A stretch of 24,153 nt of DNA from SXOA01 sp051004015 (GCA_051004015.1 JBPCKT010000003.1:1-24153), one strand, 5' to 3'. Positions 7,954 through 16,338 are shown, counted from the stretch's first letter. Made by a program: numbers and translations. Notes: generated by a model not told the origin, from the letters alone.

Positions 7954-8952
7954 ATGAAAGTCGCCGAACTTCTCGAACGCCGCCGCCTCAACTGGACGGA
8001 GTTGGAAAGCTACTGCGAACGGATGCACGCCAGCGGCTCGGCGGGGAAGCTGCCGCCGGCGCAGATGTCGCGATTTGCCGCACTCTACCGCGCCGCCTGC
8101 GCCGACCTGGCCCTGGCCGATTCCTATCAGTTGCCGCAGAACACGGTGCAGTATCTGCACCGCCTGGTCGGCCGGGCTCACAACCAGCTCTACCGCAGCC
8201 GCAAATTTGATTTGGCGGCCTGGAACAAGATGCTGTTCACGGACGTGCCGCAGCAGATTTTCAACGACCGCTGCGTACAGTTGATGTTCGTGATTTTCTG
8301 GGGGTTCTTCATTCTCTCCGCCTGGCTGGCGTATGAGAAAAAAACCTGGCCGGACTTTGCCGAGCAGGTGCTGGGGCAAGAGCAGATTCAGGCCCTGGAG
8401 ACCATGTACAAAGACCCCATTGACGGCAAGAACCGCAATGAGGAAATGAATGCCTTCATGGCCGGGTACTACGTCTGGAACAATCCCAGCATCGGCCTGC
8501 GGTGCTTCGCTTACGGCCTGCTCATCGTGCCGGGGCTCCTGCTGCTGCTTTCCAACGCCATCACGCTCGGTGCGTCCTTCGGCTATATGGCCCGGCCGGA
8601 GGTCATGGCCAAGGAGGGGAAGCACTTTTTCCATTTCGTCACCGCCCACGGCCCCTTCGAATTGACCGCCATTGTCCTTTCCGCCGGCGCTGGGCTGCGG
8701 CTGGGGATGTCCTGGATCATGCCGGGAGAATACTCCCGATTTTCCTCGCTGATGAAGACCGGCAAGGAAATGATGCCCATCGCCATGTCCGCCGTCATCA
8801 TGTTTTGCATCGCGGCCTTGATCGAGGGCTTCCTGTCGCCGTCCGGTGCGCCGTATGTCATCAAGGCGGGGGTGGCGGTGTTTTCCAGCGGCCTGCTGGC
8901 GTTCTACTTCGTGATCCTGGGCTTCCCACGGAGCGTCCACCGTGGAACTTGA
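7954..8952 (+). CDS. Stage II sporulation protein M-like (SpoIIM) membrane protein
   Basis: 332 residues. The N-terminal half is helical and cytosolic (ELLERRRLNWTELESYCERM, YRAACADLALADSY, LHRLVGRAHNQLY). Membrane segments follow at about 108-126, 184-212, 236-256, 272-292 and 300-325. The SpoIIM-domain core NNPSIGLRCFAYGLL...PGLLLLLSNAITLG and HFVTAHGPFELTAIVLSAGAGLRLG (HGPFEL at about 232-237) is intact. In Bacillus, SpoIIM belongs to the engulfment complex, but planctomycetes and actinobacteria do not make such endospores, and there the domain accompanies MoxR/DUF58 genes. The gene overlaps the next by 11 bp, so translational coupling is likely. Its upstream region is the right hexamer repeat rather than a normal ribosome-binding site. 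Confidence 0.9.
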   Translation: MKVAELLERRRLNWTELESYCERMHASGSAGKLPPAQMSRFAALYRAACADLALADSYQLPQNTVQYLHRLVGRAHNQLYRSRKFDLAAWNKMLFTDVPQQIFNDRCVQLMFVIFWGFFILSAWLAYEKKTWPDFAEQVLGQEQIQALETMYKDPIDGKNRNEEMNAFMAGYYVWNNPSIGLRCFAYGLLIVPGLLLLLSNAITLGASFGYMARPEVMAKEGKHFFHFVTAHGPFELTAIVLSAGAGLRLGMSWIMPGEYSRFSSLMKTGKEMMPIAMSAVIMFCIAALIEGFLSPSGAPYVIKAGVAVFSSGLLAFYFVILGFPRSVHRGT

Positions 8953-9883
8953 CAACACCCGGATCACCATCCGCGAGCGGGGGCTCCTCGACACGCTGGA
9001 CCTCTCGCTGCACGTGCTGCGCGAATTTGTGCAGCCTGTCTTCTGGCTCACGCTGGCTGCCGTGATTCCACTGGGCATCCTCAACTACTGGTTGCTGGGG
9101 TGGATGGTTGACCCGCAGGTCTTCGACTACACCGAGTACCGTTTGTACGAATGGAGCCCGGCGGACTGGGCGAAGCGCATCTATTACATGCTGCCGTGGC
9201 GATACCTGTTCGACATGGCACTGTTGGTCTTCATCGAGGCCCCGCTGGCGTCCGTCTTCGTCACGGCTTACCTGGGGGAAGCGGTCTTCATGCAAAAGCC
9301 GACCTTCCGCCAGGTGCTGGCCACGGTGCTCCGTCATTCGCCGGCGCTGATCCTCTGCCAGCTCCTGATTCGCGGCATCCTGCCGGCCTGGGTTTTGGTC
9401 GGCATGATGGACCACTACGGCAACAACGTGGGGATTGAAGTCTGGCTGTGGGTTCTGGCGGTGTACTCGGCCCTGTTCCGGTCCCTCCGCCCGTACATCA
9501 ACGAAATCATCCTGCTGGAAAAAAATCCCCTGCGCGCCCGCGGCGAGAACACCATCACCATCAACAAGCGGAGCGGCCATTTGCACGGCTCCAGCTCCGG
9601 CGAATTGTTCGGACGTTGGATCGGCAGCTCCATGCTGGCCTTCTCGCTGCTCATCATCATCATCGTCGCGCTCTACCTGGGGGTCGGCGTGCTGATTGGC
9701 CAATATGAATTGAGCTGGACTTTCTCGGTATTCATCTATCCCGCCGCATTCTGGGTGGTCGTCGCCTTCTACTCCGTCGTCCGCTACCTCGATTACTTGG
9801 ACCTCCGCATCCGCTACGAAGGCTGGGAAGTCGAGCTGCTGATGCGCGCCGAGGCGACGAAGATGGCGGGAAAAGCGTGGTAG
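8942..9883 (+). CDS. Conserved membrane protein of the MoxR operon
   Basis: 313 residues from a GTG start at 8942, inside the end of SpoIIM. The sequence begins MELDNTRITIRERGLLDTLDLSLHVLREF and contains about five to six hydrophobic segments, including FWLTLAAVIPLGILNYWLL, ALILCQLLIRGILPAWVLVG, MLAFSLLIIIIVALYLGVGVL and YPAAFWVVVAFYSVV. The end YLDLRIRYEGWEVELLMRAEA is a pattern I associate with planctomycete membrane proteins in this operon position. No catalytic motif is seen. It probably forms part of the same membrane complex as RDD and SpoIIM. I cannot assign a named family with confidence. Confidence 0.8.
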   Translation: MELDNTRITIRERGLLDTLDLSLHVLREFVQPVFWLTLAAVIPLGILNYWLLGWMVDPQVFDYTEYRLYEWSPADWAKRIYYMLPWRYLFDMALLVFIEAPLASVFVTAYLGEAVFMQKPTFRQVLATVLRHSPALILCQLLIRGILPAWVLVGMMDHYGNNVGIEVWLWVLAVYSALFRSLRPYINEIILLEKNPLRARGENTITINKRSGHLHGSSSGELFGRWIGSSMLAFSLLIIIIVALYLGVGVLIGQYELSWTFSVFIYPAAFWVVVAFYSVVRYLDYLDLRIRYEGWEVELLMRAEATKMAGKAW

Positions 9884-9887
9884 GGGA

Positions 9888-9922
9888 AATGACGAAATAC
9901 GAATGACGAATGACGAATTGAA
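9888..9922 (+). repeat. Heptamer array AATGACG
   Basis: Four 7-nt units (AATGACG 9888-9894, AAATACG, AATGACG, AATGACG to 9915) followed by a decayed unit AATTGAA. It begins 5 nt after a stop codon and lies in the only sizeable gap (84 bp) between the membrane-protein gene and the DUF4129 gene. Confidence 0.75.
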
Positions 9923-9967
9923 TCCCAAATCCTAAATGCCAACTGCGACATCTTAAGTCAGCTCCTC

Positions 9968-10744
9968 ATGCGTCCCATCCTGGCCTATTTCGTCCTATTC
10001 TTCTTGGGGATGCTGTCTGCGCCCATCGCCGCCGCTCAGGACGAAGCCGACACCGCCGTGCAAGATGCCCGCGAGTCGCTCGGCGGTCGCGGAGCGTTCC
10101 CCTGGTATGACCGCCAGGCGGATGCTCCCCGCCCCTTGCGATTGAAGACTGTGGAAGACGACAGCGAAAACCGGACCTCCAACTGGCAACCGGCTCCGGC
10201 GACCGGCACAACCGCGCGTCCCCCCAATCTTAGTTGGTTGGGGCGCATCTTGCAGATCATGGGCATTAGCGCCTTGGTGGCCTTGCTTGTGCTCGCCGTA
10301 GTGTTCATCACTCGGGCCTTCCTGAGTGGGGAAGTGATGGAAACCGCCGGCTCCAAAGTGGTGGAAACGTCGCAGGACGTGGACCGTGTCGAGCATCTCC
10401 CCTTCCAGCTCCGCAAGCCCACGGGGGATTTCCTCTCGGAAGCTCGCCGCCTCTACGAAGCCGGCGATTATTCGCAAGCCATTCTCTATCTCTACAGCCA
10501 CTTCCTGGTCCAGCTTGACCGGCAGCATGTCATCCGCCTTGCCAAGGGAAAGACCAACCGCCAGTATCTGCGCGAAACACGCTCCCGCCCCGTGCTGCAT
10601 CAGATTCTTGAATTCACCATGGTCAGCTTTGAGGATGTTTTCTTCGGCCATCACACGATCTCGCGCGAGCAGTTCGAAGCGAGCTGGAACCGCCTGTCCG
10701 AATTTGAGGCCGAACTCACCCAAGTGGAGCGCGCCGCCGCATGA
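9968..10744 (+). CDS. DUF4129 domain protein with signal peptide and one membrane helix
   Basis: 258 residues. An N-terminal signal peptide (MRPILAYFVLFFLGML...IAAAQ, cleavage near 23) is followed by an extracytoplasmic linker, a transmembrane helix at about 97-119, and a cytosolic C-terminal DUF4129 region. That region shows AGDYSQAILYLYSHFLVQLDRQHVIRL, GKTNRQYLRE and FTMVSFEDVFFGHH, the typical helical core of the family. DUF4129 proteins accompany MoxR/DUF58 or transglutaminase genes and have no known biochemical activity. The stop overlaps the next start (ATGA at 10741-10744). No Shine-Dalgarno is evident upstream of the ATG. Confidence 0.87.
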   Translation: MRPILAYFVLFFLGMLSAPIAAAQDEADTAVQDARESLGGRGAFPWYDRQADAPRPLRLKTVEDDSENRTSNWQPAPATGTTARPPNLSWLGRILQIMGISALVALLVLAVVFITRAFLSGEVMETAGSKVVETSQDVDRVEHLPFQLRKPTGDFLSEARRLYEAGDYSQAILYLYSHFLVQLDRQHVIRLAKGKTNRQYLRETRSRPVLHQILEFTMVSFEDVFFGHHTISREQFEASWNRLSEFEAELTQVERAAA

Positions 10745-12003
10745 GTGACAGCTACCTTTCCGGTTTGGGCAAGCGCCTGGGGACCCGCGGGGCGCTCGCA
10801 ATTGGCATTCCGCTCGTGCTCCTCCTCGTCGTCGGCGTTTACTATTACGGCGGGGGATCGCGGGCGGAGAGCCTCGACTCCGTCTACGGCAAGCGTTCCG
10901 GCCGCGGGGCCACGGCCAGCGTCAACGGCACCCGCGTGTTGGCGGAGATGTTCATCAAGAACGGTCACCGGCTACGCACTCTCAGCCGCCTCTCTCCCGG
11001 CATCAACCAGCGGGCCGACGTCATCGTCTGGATTCCCGACAGCTTCGAACCGCCGGACAAAAAACAGCGGGAGTTCCTGGAATCCTGGCTCGCCCAGGGG
11101 CGCGGCCGCACGCTCATTTATGTCGGCCGCGATTACGACGCCGCGGGCGAGTACTACCAGAAAATCACGCCGCTCCTCAAGCCCTCCCAGGCCGTCACGT
11201 TCAAGAGGTTCGAGGCCGAGGCCAAGGCCGACTACGACTCCCGCCGCTGGGAAATGCCCCAGGACGAATACGCCCGCTGGTTCACCTCTCGGCGGGACGG
11301 CACCCGCCATGTCGCCAAGAAGTTGCAAGGCCCCTGGGCTGCCGGCATCGACAGCTCCAAAGCAGAGATTCTGATTGAAGGACGGCTGGACCCGCCCGTC
11401 GAAACAGACCGCAAGAGCAAGTCTGACGACCCGCCACTTCCTGAGAACATCAAGCCCCTGCTCTGGTCCGACCAGGACGGCGACGGCTACGAGCCCGAGG
11501 ACGCCATCGTCACCCGCATCACTGACCGTGCTGCCTTCGGCAACGGCCAGGTCATCGTTGTCACCAACGGCTCCTTCGTGCTCAACTACCCGCTCGTCAA
11601 CCACGAGCACCGCAAGCTCGCCGGCAAGCTGATTGATGAGTGCGCACCGGGGGCCAACGTCGCCTTTATCGAGAGCGGAAACGGCGAGCCGACGGTCCTC
11701 GACAAAGAGCCGGAGGCGGCCACCGGGGGCGGCCTGTTCGACGTCGCCCACGTCTGGCCGCTCAATGCCATCGTCATCCACCTGACCATTCTCGGCATCA
11801 TCTACTGCCTGGCCAAAGCCCCTATCTTCGGCCGCGCCCGCGAAATCCCCAGCGAAGCCTCCGCCGACTTCGGCAAACACGTCACCGCCCTCGGCCAGCT
11901 CATGGCCCGCAGCAAGGACCGCGCCTACGCGGAGCAGCGGATCCAGCAGTACCAGCAGCAGGGGAAACGGAAATCGGGCAAGTCCCATTTGAAGGGGGCG
12001 TAA
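10741..12003 (+). CDS. DUF4350 domain membrane protein
   Basis: 420 residues, starting in the ATGA overlap with DUF4129. A membrane helix at about 17-37 is followed by the DUF4350 core: SVNGTRVLAEMFIKNGHRLRTLSRL, then RADVIVWIPDSFEPP and REFLESWLAQGRGRTLIYVGRDYD, which looks like a Rossmann-like GATase-type fold. A long middle segment (about 140-320) precedes a second membrane helix near 338-360 (LNAIVIHLTILGIIYCLAKA) and a basic, Gln-rich cytosolic tail. DUF4350 proteins are regular members of MoxR operons in planctomycetes and actinobacteria, with unknown activity. Two-pass topology puts the core domain outside the cytoplasm. Confidence 0.87.
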   Translation: MSDSYLSGLGKRLGTRGALAIGIPLVLLLVVGVYYYGGGSRAESLDSVYGKRSGRGATASVNGTRVLAEMFIKNGHRLRTLSRLSPGINQRADVIVWIPDSFEPPDKKQREFLESWLAQGRGRTLIYVGRDYDAAGEYYQKITPLLKPSQAVTFKRFEAEAKADYDSRRWEMPQDEYARWFTSRRDGTRHVAKKLQGPWAAGIDSSKAEILIEGRLDPPVETDRKSKSDDPPLPENIKPLLWSDQDGDGYEPEDAIVTRITDRAAFGNGQVIVVTNGSFVLNYPLVNHEHRKLAGKLIDECAPGANVAFIESGNGEPTVLDKEPEAATGGGLFDVAHVWPLNAIVIHLTILGIIYCLAKAPIFGRAREIPSEASADFGKHVTALGQLMARSKDRAYAEQRIQQYQQQGKRKSGKSHLKGA

Positions 12004-12102
12004 TCGAGCGTTTACTCTACGTTCGGAGCTACTAGGCGGTCATTCTGGTTTCAATCACAATAACAACCTCTCACGACATTCTCACACTTTCAATAAGCCA
12101 GC

Positions 12103-13539
12103 ATGAGCACGACTCCCACCCAGGCTGCCAGCTCGATTGAATTCAATTGCACGAGCTGCCAGCGGACGCTCAAGGTCGCCGCCAGTGCCGCCGGCAAGCG
12201 GGCGGCGTGCCCCCAGTGCGGCGCGATCGTCCAGGTTCCCGCCGCCGCCGCGCCTACATCCGCACCGACTGCCACGCCATTGCCGTCGCTCGGGCCATCG
12301 CTTTCCTCCGGTCCGGCTATGGACTCCGCGGGCGGCGACATTCGCTTCACCGGCTCGCCAGCTCCGCTGGCGCCGCCGCTCCCTCCAAACTATGCCCAGC
12401 CGCAAGGCTTCGGCCCGCCGCAACCACCGGCGTACTCCCAGCCGCAGAACTATGCTCCTCAGCCGCGGACGTTTGCCCCGCAGCCGGGTTATTCCCCCGT
12501 GCCATCGGCCCCTTCCTACCCTCCGCAACAGCAACCGCAGCCGGCCCAGCCGCAATCTCACGCGCCGCAAAAATACCAAGGACGCGATACGCCGACCAAG
12601 CAGCTCTTCGATCGGCTGACCAAGGAGATTGCCAAAATCTACGTCGGACAGGATGAGCTCGTCCTGGGGACGCTCGTTGCCATGTTTTCCAGCGGCCACG
12701 TCCTGATCGAAAGCGTCCCCGGGCTGGGCAAAACGCTCTTCGTCCGGACGCTCGGCAAGGTGCTCGGCTGCCAGTTCGGCCGCATCCAGTTCACCGCGGA
12801 CCTGATGCCGTCAGATGTCACCGGCGCGCCGGTCCTGGACATGAAGACGCAGGAGTTCCGCTTCCGCCCCGGCCCCATCTTCACGCAGCTTCTGCTGGCG
12901 GATGAAATCAATCGAGCCCCGGCGAAGACGCACGCCGCGCTGCTCGAAGTGATGCAGGAATATCGCGTGACGGTGGACGGCAAGAGCCACGTCATCGATC
13001 GCCCGTTCCTGGTCCTGGCCACGCAGAACCCGATTGAATCCGAAGGGACCTACAATCTCCCCGAGGCCCAGCTCGACCGCTTCATGTTCAAGCTCGTCGC
13101 CAGCTACCCGCGGGAGCAAGAGGAATCAACCATTCTCAAGCTCCATTCCCAGCAGGTGGACGTGGACAAGCGGCTGGAGCTGGAATTGGAAACCATCTGC
13201 AACCCCGCGCAGATCATGCAGACGATTCACGACAACGCCCAGATTCGCGTCGATGAAAAGCTGGTCGATTACATCAACAAGATTGTCCGGCTCACTCGCG
13301 GCTGGCCGCAGTTCCACATGGGGGCTTCGCCGCGGGCGGGGATCGCACTGATGCAGGCGTCCCGCACGCTGGCCGCGTTTCAGGGGCGGGACTACGCCGT
13401 GCCGGACGACGTGGCTCAGATTGTCCTGCCCGCCCTGCGGCATCGCGTGATGCTGACGGCGGAGGCCGAAGTGGAAGGGCAGAAGGTGGATGATTTGCTC
13501 ACTGAGCTGGTGCGCTCGGTGGAGGTGCCCCGGATTTGA
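12103..13539 (+). CDS. MoxR-type AAA+ ATPase with N-terminal zinc ribbon and P/Q/Y-rich linker
   Basis: 478 residues, well above the usual roughly 320-350 of MoxR proteins. Residues 14-45 carry a zinc-ribbon pattern (FNCTSC ... ACPQCG; Cys16, 19, 36, 39). About 45-160 is a low-complexity linker rich in Pro, Gln, Ala and Tyr. The AAA+ domain follows: IYVGQDELVLGTLVAMFSSG, Walker A VPGLGKT (about 205-211), Walker B LLADEINRAP (about 263), sensor I LATQNPIESEGTYNLPEAQLDRF, and a C-terminal lid with LTRGWPQFHMGASPRAGIAL. MoxR ATPases act with vWA-domain partners as chaperones or metal-cofactor insertion factors. It overlaps the DUF58 start by 4 bp. The 99-bp gap upstream (12004-12102) holds no clear promoter, repeat or ribosome-binding site. 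Confidence 0.93.
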   Translation: MSTTPTQAASSIEFNCTSCQRTLKVAASAAGKRAACPQCGAIVQVPAAAAPTSAPTATPLPSLGPSLSSGPAMDSAGGDIRFTGSPAPLAPPLPPNYAQPQGFGPPQPPAYSQPQNYAPQPRTFAPQPGYSPVPSAPSYPPQQQPQPAQPQSHAPQKYQGRDTPTKQLFDRLTKEIAKIYVGQDELVLGTLVAMFSSGHVLIESVPGLGKTLFVRTLGKVLGCQFGRIQFTADLMPSDVTGAPVLDMKTQEFRFRPGPIFTQLLLADEINRAPAKTHAALLEVMQEYRVTVDGKSHVIDRPFLVLATQNPIESEGTYNLPEAQLDRFMFKLVASYPREQEESTILKLHSQQVDVDKRLELELETICNPAQIMQTIHDNAQIRVDEKLVDYINKIVRLTRGWPQFHMGASPRAGIALMQASRTLAAFQGRDYAVPDDVAQIVLPALRHRVMLTAEAEVEGQKVDDLLTELVRSVEVPRI

Positions 13540-14963
13540 GCGACTGGATTCTCAGCACGCTGCAGGAGCATGGGCCGTTCCTCTTTCGCATTGCGGGGCT
13601 GCTCATCATCCTGCTGTTCGCGCCGCTGTTGGCCCTGGCCTGGTGGAAGCGGATTTTTCCGCATACTCCCATCGTCATTGCCGTCGCCCTGCCGGCCGTC
13701 CTCTCGCTCGGCCTGCTCATCGACCAGCGCCTGTTGCCGTTCATCGTGGTGGCGGACGCGATCATTCCCATCATCGCCCTGGTGGACCTGTTCACACTCG
13801 CCGGTCCTCGGTCATTCTCGGTGGAGCGCGAGGCGATGCGCGTCGCCAGCATCCAGAAAAACCACAAGGTCACGCTGCACATCAGCAACCTCCGCCGCGT
13901 CCGCCGCACCGCCTGGGTGCGGGACGACATTCCCCAGGAATTCACCGTCGAGCCCAAGCAGTTCGTCCTCCGCCTCGGCCCCCGCAGCCGCACCACCGTC
14001 CACTACGACCTCAAGGCCAGCCGCCGCGGCAAGTTCACGCTCCCCAAGGTACACGTGCGGGTCCGCAGCTTTCTCGGCTTCTGGCAGCGGTATCTGGAAT
14101 ATCCGGTGGAGAACGCGATCCATGTCTATCCCGACATGAAGCAGCTCGCCGAGTTCGCCATCCTGGCCCGCACCAACCGGCTCAGCCTGATGGGGGTCCG
14201 CCGCACGCGCAAGGTCGGCACCGAGAACGAGTTCGAGCGATTGCGGGACTACACCCTCGACGACAACTACAAATACATGGACTGGCGAGCCACCGCCCGC
14301 CGCAGCAAGCTGACCGTCAAGGACTTTCAAACCAGTCACAGCCAGCGGCTCATCTTCCTGCTCGACTGCGGCCGGCTGATGACCAACGAAGCCCGCGGCC
14401 TGAGCCTGCTCGACCATTCGCTCAACGCCGCCCTGATGCTCAGCTACGTGGCCCTGCGGCAGGGGGACAGCGTCGGCATGGTCTGCTTCGCCGACCGGAT
14501 TCTCTCGTTCGTCCCTCCCAAGGGAGGCATGACCCAGATGAACCAGCTCCTGCACGCCTCCTTCGACCGCTTCCCCGAGCTGGTCGAAAGCCGTTACGAC
14601 GACGCTTTCCTGCATCTGGCCTCGCACTGCAAAAAACGCTCGCTGGTCGTGCTCATCACCAACATCATCGACGAGGTTAACAGCCACCAGGTGCAAAGCT
14701 ACCTCGGCACGCTCGTTGGCAAGCACCTCCCCCTCGGCGTCCTCCTCCGCGACCACCAGCTCTTCTCCGCCGCCGACGCCCCCCACACCGGCGACGTCTC
14801 CCTCTTCCGCTCCGCCGCCGCCGCCGAAATCCTCTCCTGGCGGCACCAGGTGCTGCGAGATTTGGAGCACAAAGGGGTGCTCGCTTTAGACGTGTTCCCG
14901 GAGGACATGACCGCGCCGCTCGTGAACTCGTACTTGCAGATTAAGGCGCGGCACCTGCTCTAG
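13536..14963 (+). CDS. DUF58 / vWA-like partner of MoxR
   Basis: 475 residues from a TTG start overlapping the MoxR stop (TTGA, 13536-13539), which implies translational coupling. Two or three hydrophobic segments at residues 15-90 anchor it. A beta-sandwich region with PRSRTTVHYDLKASRRGKF follows, then the DUF58 signature GTENEFERLRDYTLDDNYKYMDW (from about 227) with ATARRSKLTVKDF, and a von Willebrand A-like fold beginning LIFLLDCGRLM (about 271). The metal site is degenerate: D-C-G-R-L in place of D-x-S-x-S. DUF58 proteins pair with MoxR ATPases; this is the last gene of the operon. The stop codon is overlapped by a GTAC-word heptamer array. Confidence 0.92.
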   Translation: MSDWILSTLQEHGPFLFRIAGLLIILLFAPLLALAWWKRIFPHTPIVIAVALPAVLSLGLLIDQRLLPFIVVADAIIPIIALVDLFTLAGPRSFSVEREAMRVASIQKNHKVTLHISNLRRVRRTAWVRDDIPQEFTVEPKQFVLRLGPRSRTTVHYDLKASRRGKFTLPKVHVRVRSFLGFWQRYLEYPVENAIHVYPDMKQLAEFAILARTNRLSLMGVRRTRKVGTENEFERLRDYTLDDNYKYMDWRATARRSKLTVKDFQTSHSQRLIFLLDCGRLMTNEARGLSLLDHSLNAALMLSYVALRQGDSVGMVCFADRILSFVPPKGGMTQMNQLLHASFDRFPELVESRYDDAFLHLASHCKKRSLVVLITNIIDEVNSHQVQSYLGTLVGKHLPLGVLLRDHQLFSAADAPHTGDVSLFRSAAAAEILSWRHQVLRDLEHKGVLALDVFPEDMTAPLVNSYLQIKARHLL

Positions 14964-14992
14964 TACTCAGTACTTGGTACGGTACTTGGTAC
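14963..14992 (+). repeat. GTAC-word heptamer array at the DUF58 stop codon
   Basis: GTAC occurs at 14963, 14970, 14977, 14982 and 14989, separated by TCA, TTG, G and TTG. Most of the array has a 7-nt period (GTACTCA, GTACTTG, one short unit GTACG, GTACTTG, GTAC). It starts on the last base of the DUF58 stop and fills half of the 55-bp gap before the convergent oxidoreductase stop. No separate terminator is visible in that gap. Confidence 0.75.
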
Positions 14993-15018
14993 ATGGCTCC
15001 GGCTGCGATCAAGATTCC

Positions 15019-16338
15019 TTACAGCGTCCACCCCTTCCGATACTCCGTATGCACAAACTGCTGGGCGTCCGGGTTGTTCGTGACCTTGAGATTAGCAGCA
15101 TCCCATTCCACCCGCTTGCCGCTGCGGTAGGCAACGGTGCCCAGCAGGACCGCTTCGGTGAGAGCGCCGGCGTAGTCAAAGTTGCAGGTGGTCGCGCCGC
15201 CGGTCTTGATGGCGTTGATCCACTCCTGGTGATGGCCGATGGAGGCGGCAATCGTTGGTTCTGGGGCTTTGAAGCCGGCGAATTTACCTTGGGGGAGGAG
15301 CCATCTGCCGCCGTAGTTCGAAAGCAGCACTCCTTTGTCGCCGATGAAGAGTTGACCGCCGCCGGCCGTCGCTTTTTTCGCGTCTTCGACCTCAAGGAGA
15401 TCCCACAGGGCGGGCCGTTTACCACTATCGTACCAGTGGAGCTTGCAGGCGGGCATTTCGCCCCGGGCGGGATACTCGTAGTGGGCGATGCAGTGCCTCG
15501 GAGCGCTGACGGGATCAAACGGCGTCGGGTCGCCACTTGCTTCCACGGCTGTCGGGGCTCGCAGGTTGAGCGCCCAGTGCGCCAGGTCCATATAATGGCA
15601 GCCAAAGTCGCCGAGCGTGCCGGTGCCATAGTCCCAGAACTTCCGCCAGTTGAAAGGATGCACCCCTTCGCTATACGGCCGCTCTGGCGCTGGGCCCAGC
15701 CACAGGTCCCAGTCCAGCCCCTTGGGAGCCGTCGTGCCGGTGGTGAACTTCGCGCTGTGATACTCGGCTCCGGCCCAGACGTGGACCTCCGTCACTTTGC
15801 CGATGGCACCCCCCTGCACCAGTTCCACGACGCGGCGGTAGTTGTCCCCGGCGTGAATCTGGTTCCCCATTTGCGTCACCAGCTTCTTCTCCTTGGCGAG
15901 CGTCGCCAGCACGCGGGCTTCCTTCACCGTATGCGTCAGCGGCTTCTCGCAGTAGACGTGTTTTCCCAGGCGAAGGGCCATCGCTGCCGCGGGAGCGTGG
16001 GTGTGGTCCGGCGTGCCGACAACGACGGCATCGAGGTTCTTCTCCTCTTTCTCCAGCATCACGCGGAAATCTTTGTACTTCCGCTCTGCCTTGAAGCGGG
16101 CCATCCCTTTCTCAAGCAAGTTTTCGTCCACATCGCACAGCACGACAACATTCTCGCTCGCCACGCCGGCAATATCCTCTCCCCCGCGTCCGGTAACGCC
16201 GATGCCCGCGATATTCAGCTTCCCGTTGGGAGACTTGGACTCCTTCGCCGGCGAAGTGTTGACATAAGCTCCCAGAGCTAGCGCGCTCGTGGCCGCGGCG
16301 GAAGTCGAGAGGAAACGGCGGCGGGAAAGGCGAGACAT
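15019..16338 (-). CDS. Tat-exported Gfo/Idh/MocA family oxidoreductase
   Basis: About 439 residues. I chose the start at 16338 because AAGGA lies 7 nt upstream and the protein begins MSRLSRRRFLSTSAAATSA, a twin-arginine signal; the open frame extends to 16368 without support. The Rossmann motif is AGIGVTGRGG (about 44-53), followed by VVLCDVDENLL, DAVVVGTPDHTHAPAA, and the family motif YCEKPLTHT with Lys132. The C-terminal half is the usual alpha/beta domain (FGCHYMDLAHWAL). Family members reduce or oxidise sugars and related alcohols with NAD(P); export by Tat fits folding with cofactor bound before secretion. Planctomycetes have many such copies. It is last in the minus-strand set, 94 bp after the TIM-barrel-like gene. 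Substrate unknown. Confidence 0.92.
   Translation of the reverse strand: MSRLSRRRFLSTSAAATSALALGAYVNTSPAKESKSPNGKLNIAGIGVTGRGGEDIAGVASENVVVLCDVDENLLEKGMARFKAERKYKDFRVMLEKEEKNLDAVVVGTPDHTHAPAAAMALRLGKHVYCEKPLTHTVKEARVLATLAKEKKLVTQMGNQIHAGDNYRRVVELVQGGAIGKVTEVHVWAGAEYHSAKFTTGTTAPKGLDWDLWLGPAPERPYSEGVHPFNWRKFWDYGTGTLGDFGCHYMDLAHWALNLRAPTAVEASGDPTPFDPVSAPRHCIAHYEYPARGEMPACKLHWYDSGKRPALWDLLEVEDAKKATAGGGQLFIGDKGVLLSNYGGRWLLPQGKFAGFKAPEPTIAASIGHHQEWINAIKTGGATTCNFDYAGALTEAVLLGTVAYRSGKRVEWDAANLKVTNNPDAQQFVHTEYRKGWTL

Noticed and set aside
7756..11988. Minus-strand frames opposite the SpoIIM, membrane-protein, DUF4129 and DUF4350 genes
   Set aside because: The plus-strand genes have overlapping starts and stops, membrane topology and family motifs. 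The minus frames are low-complexity mirrors.
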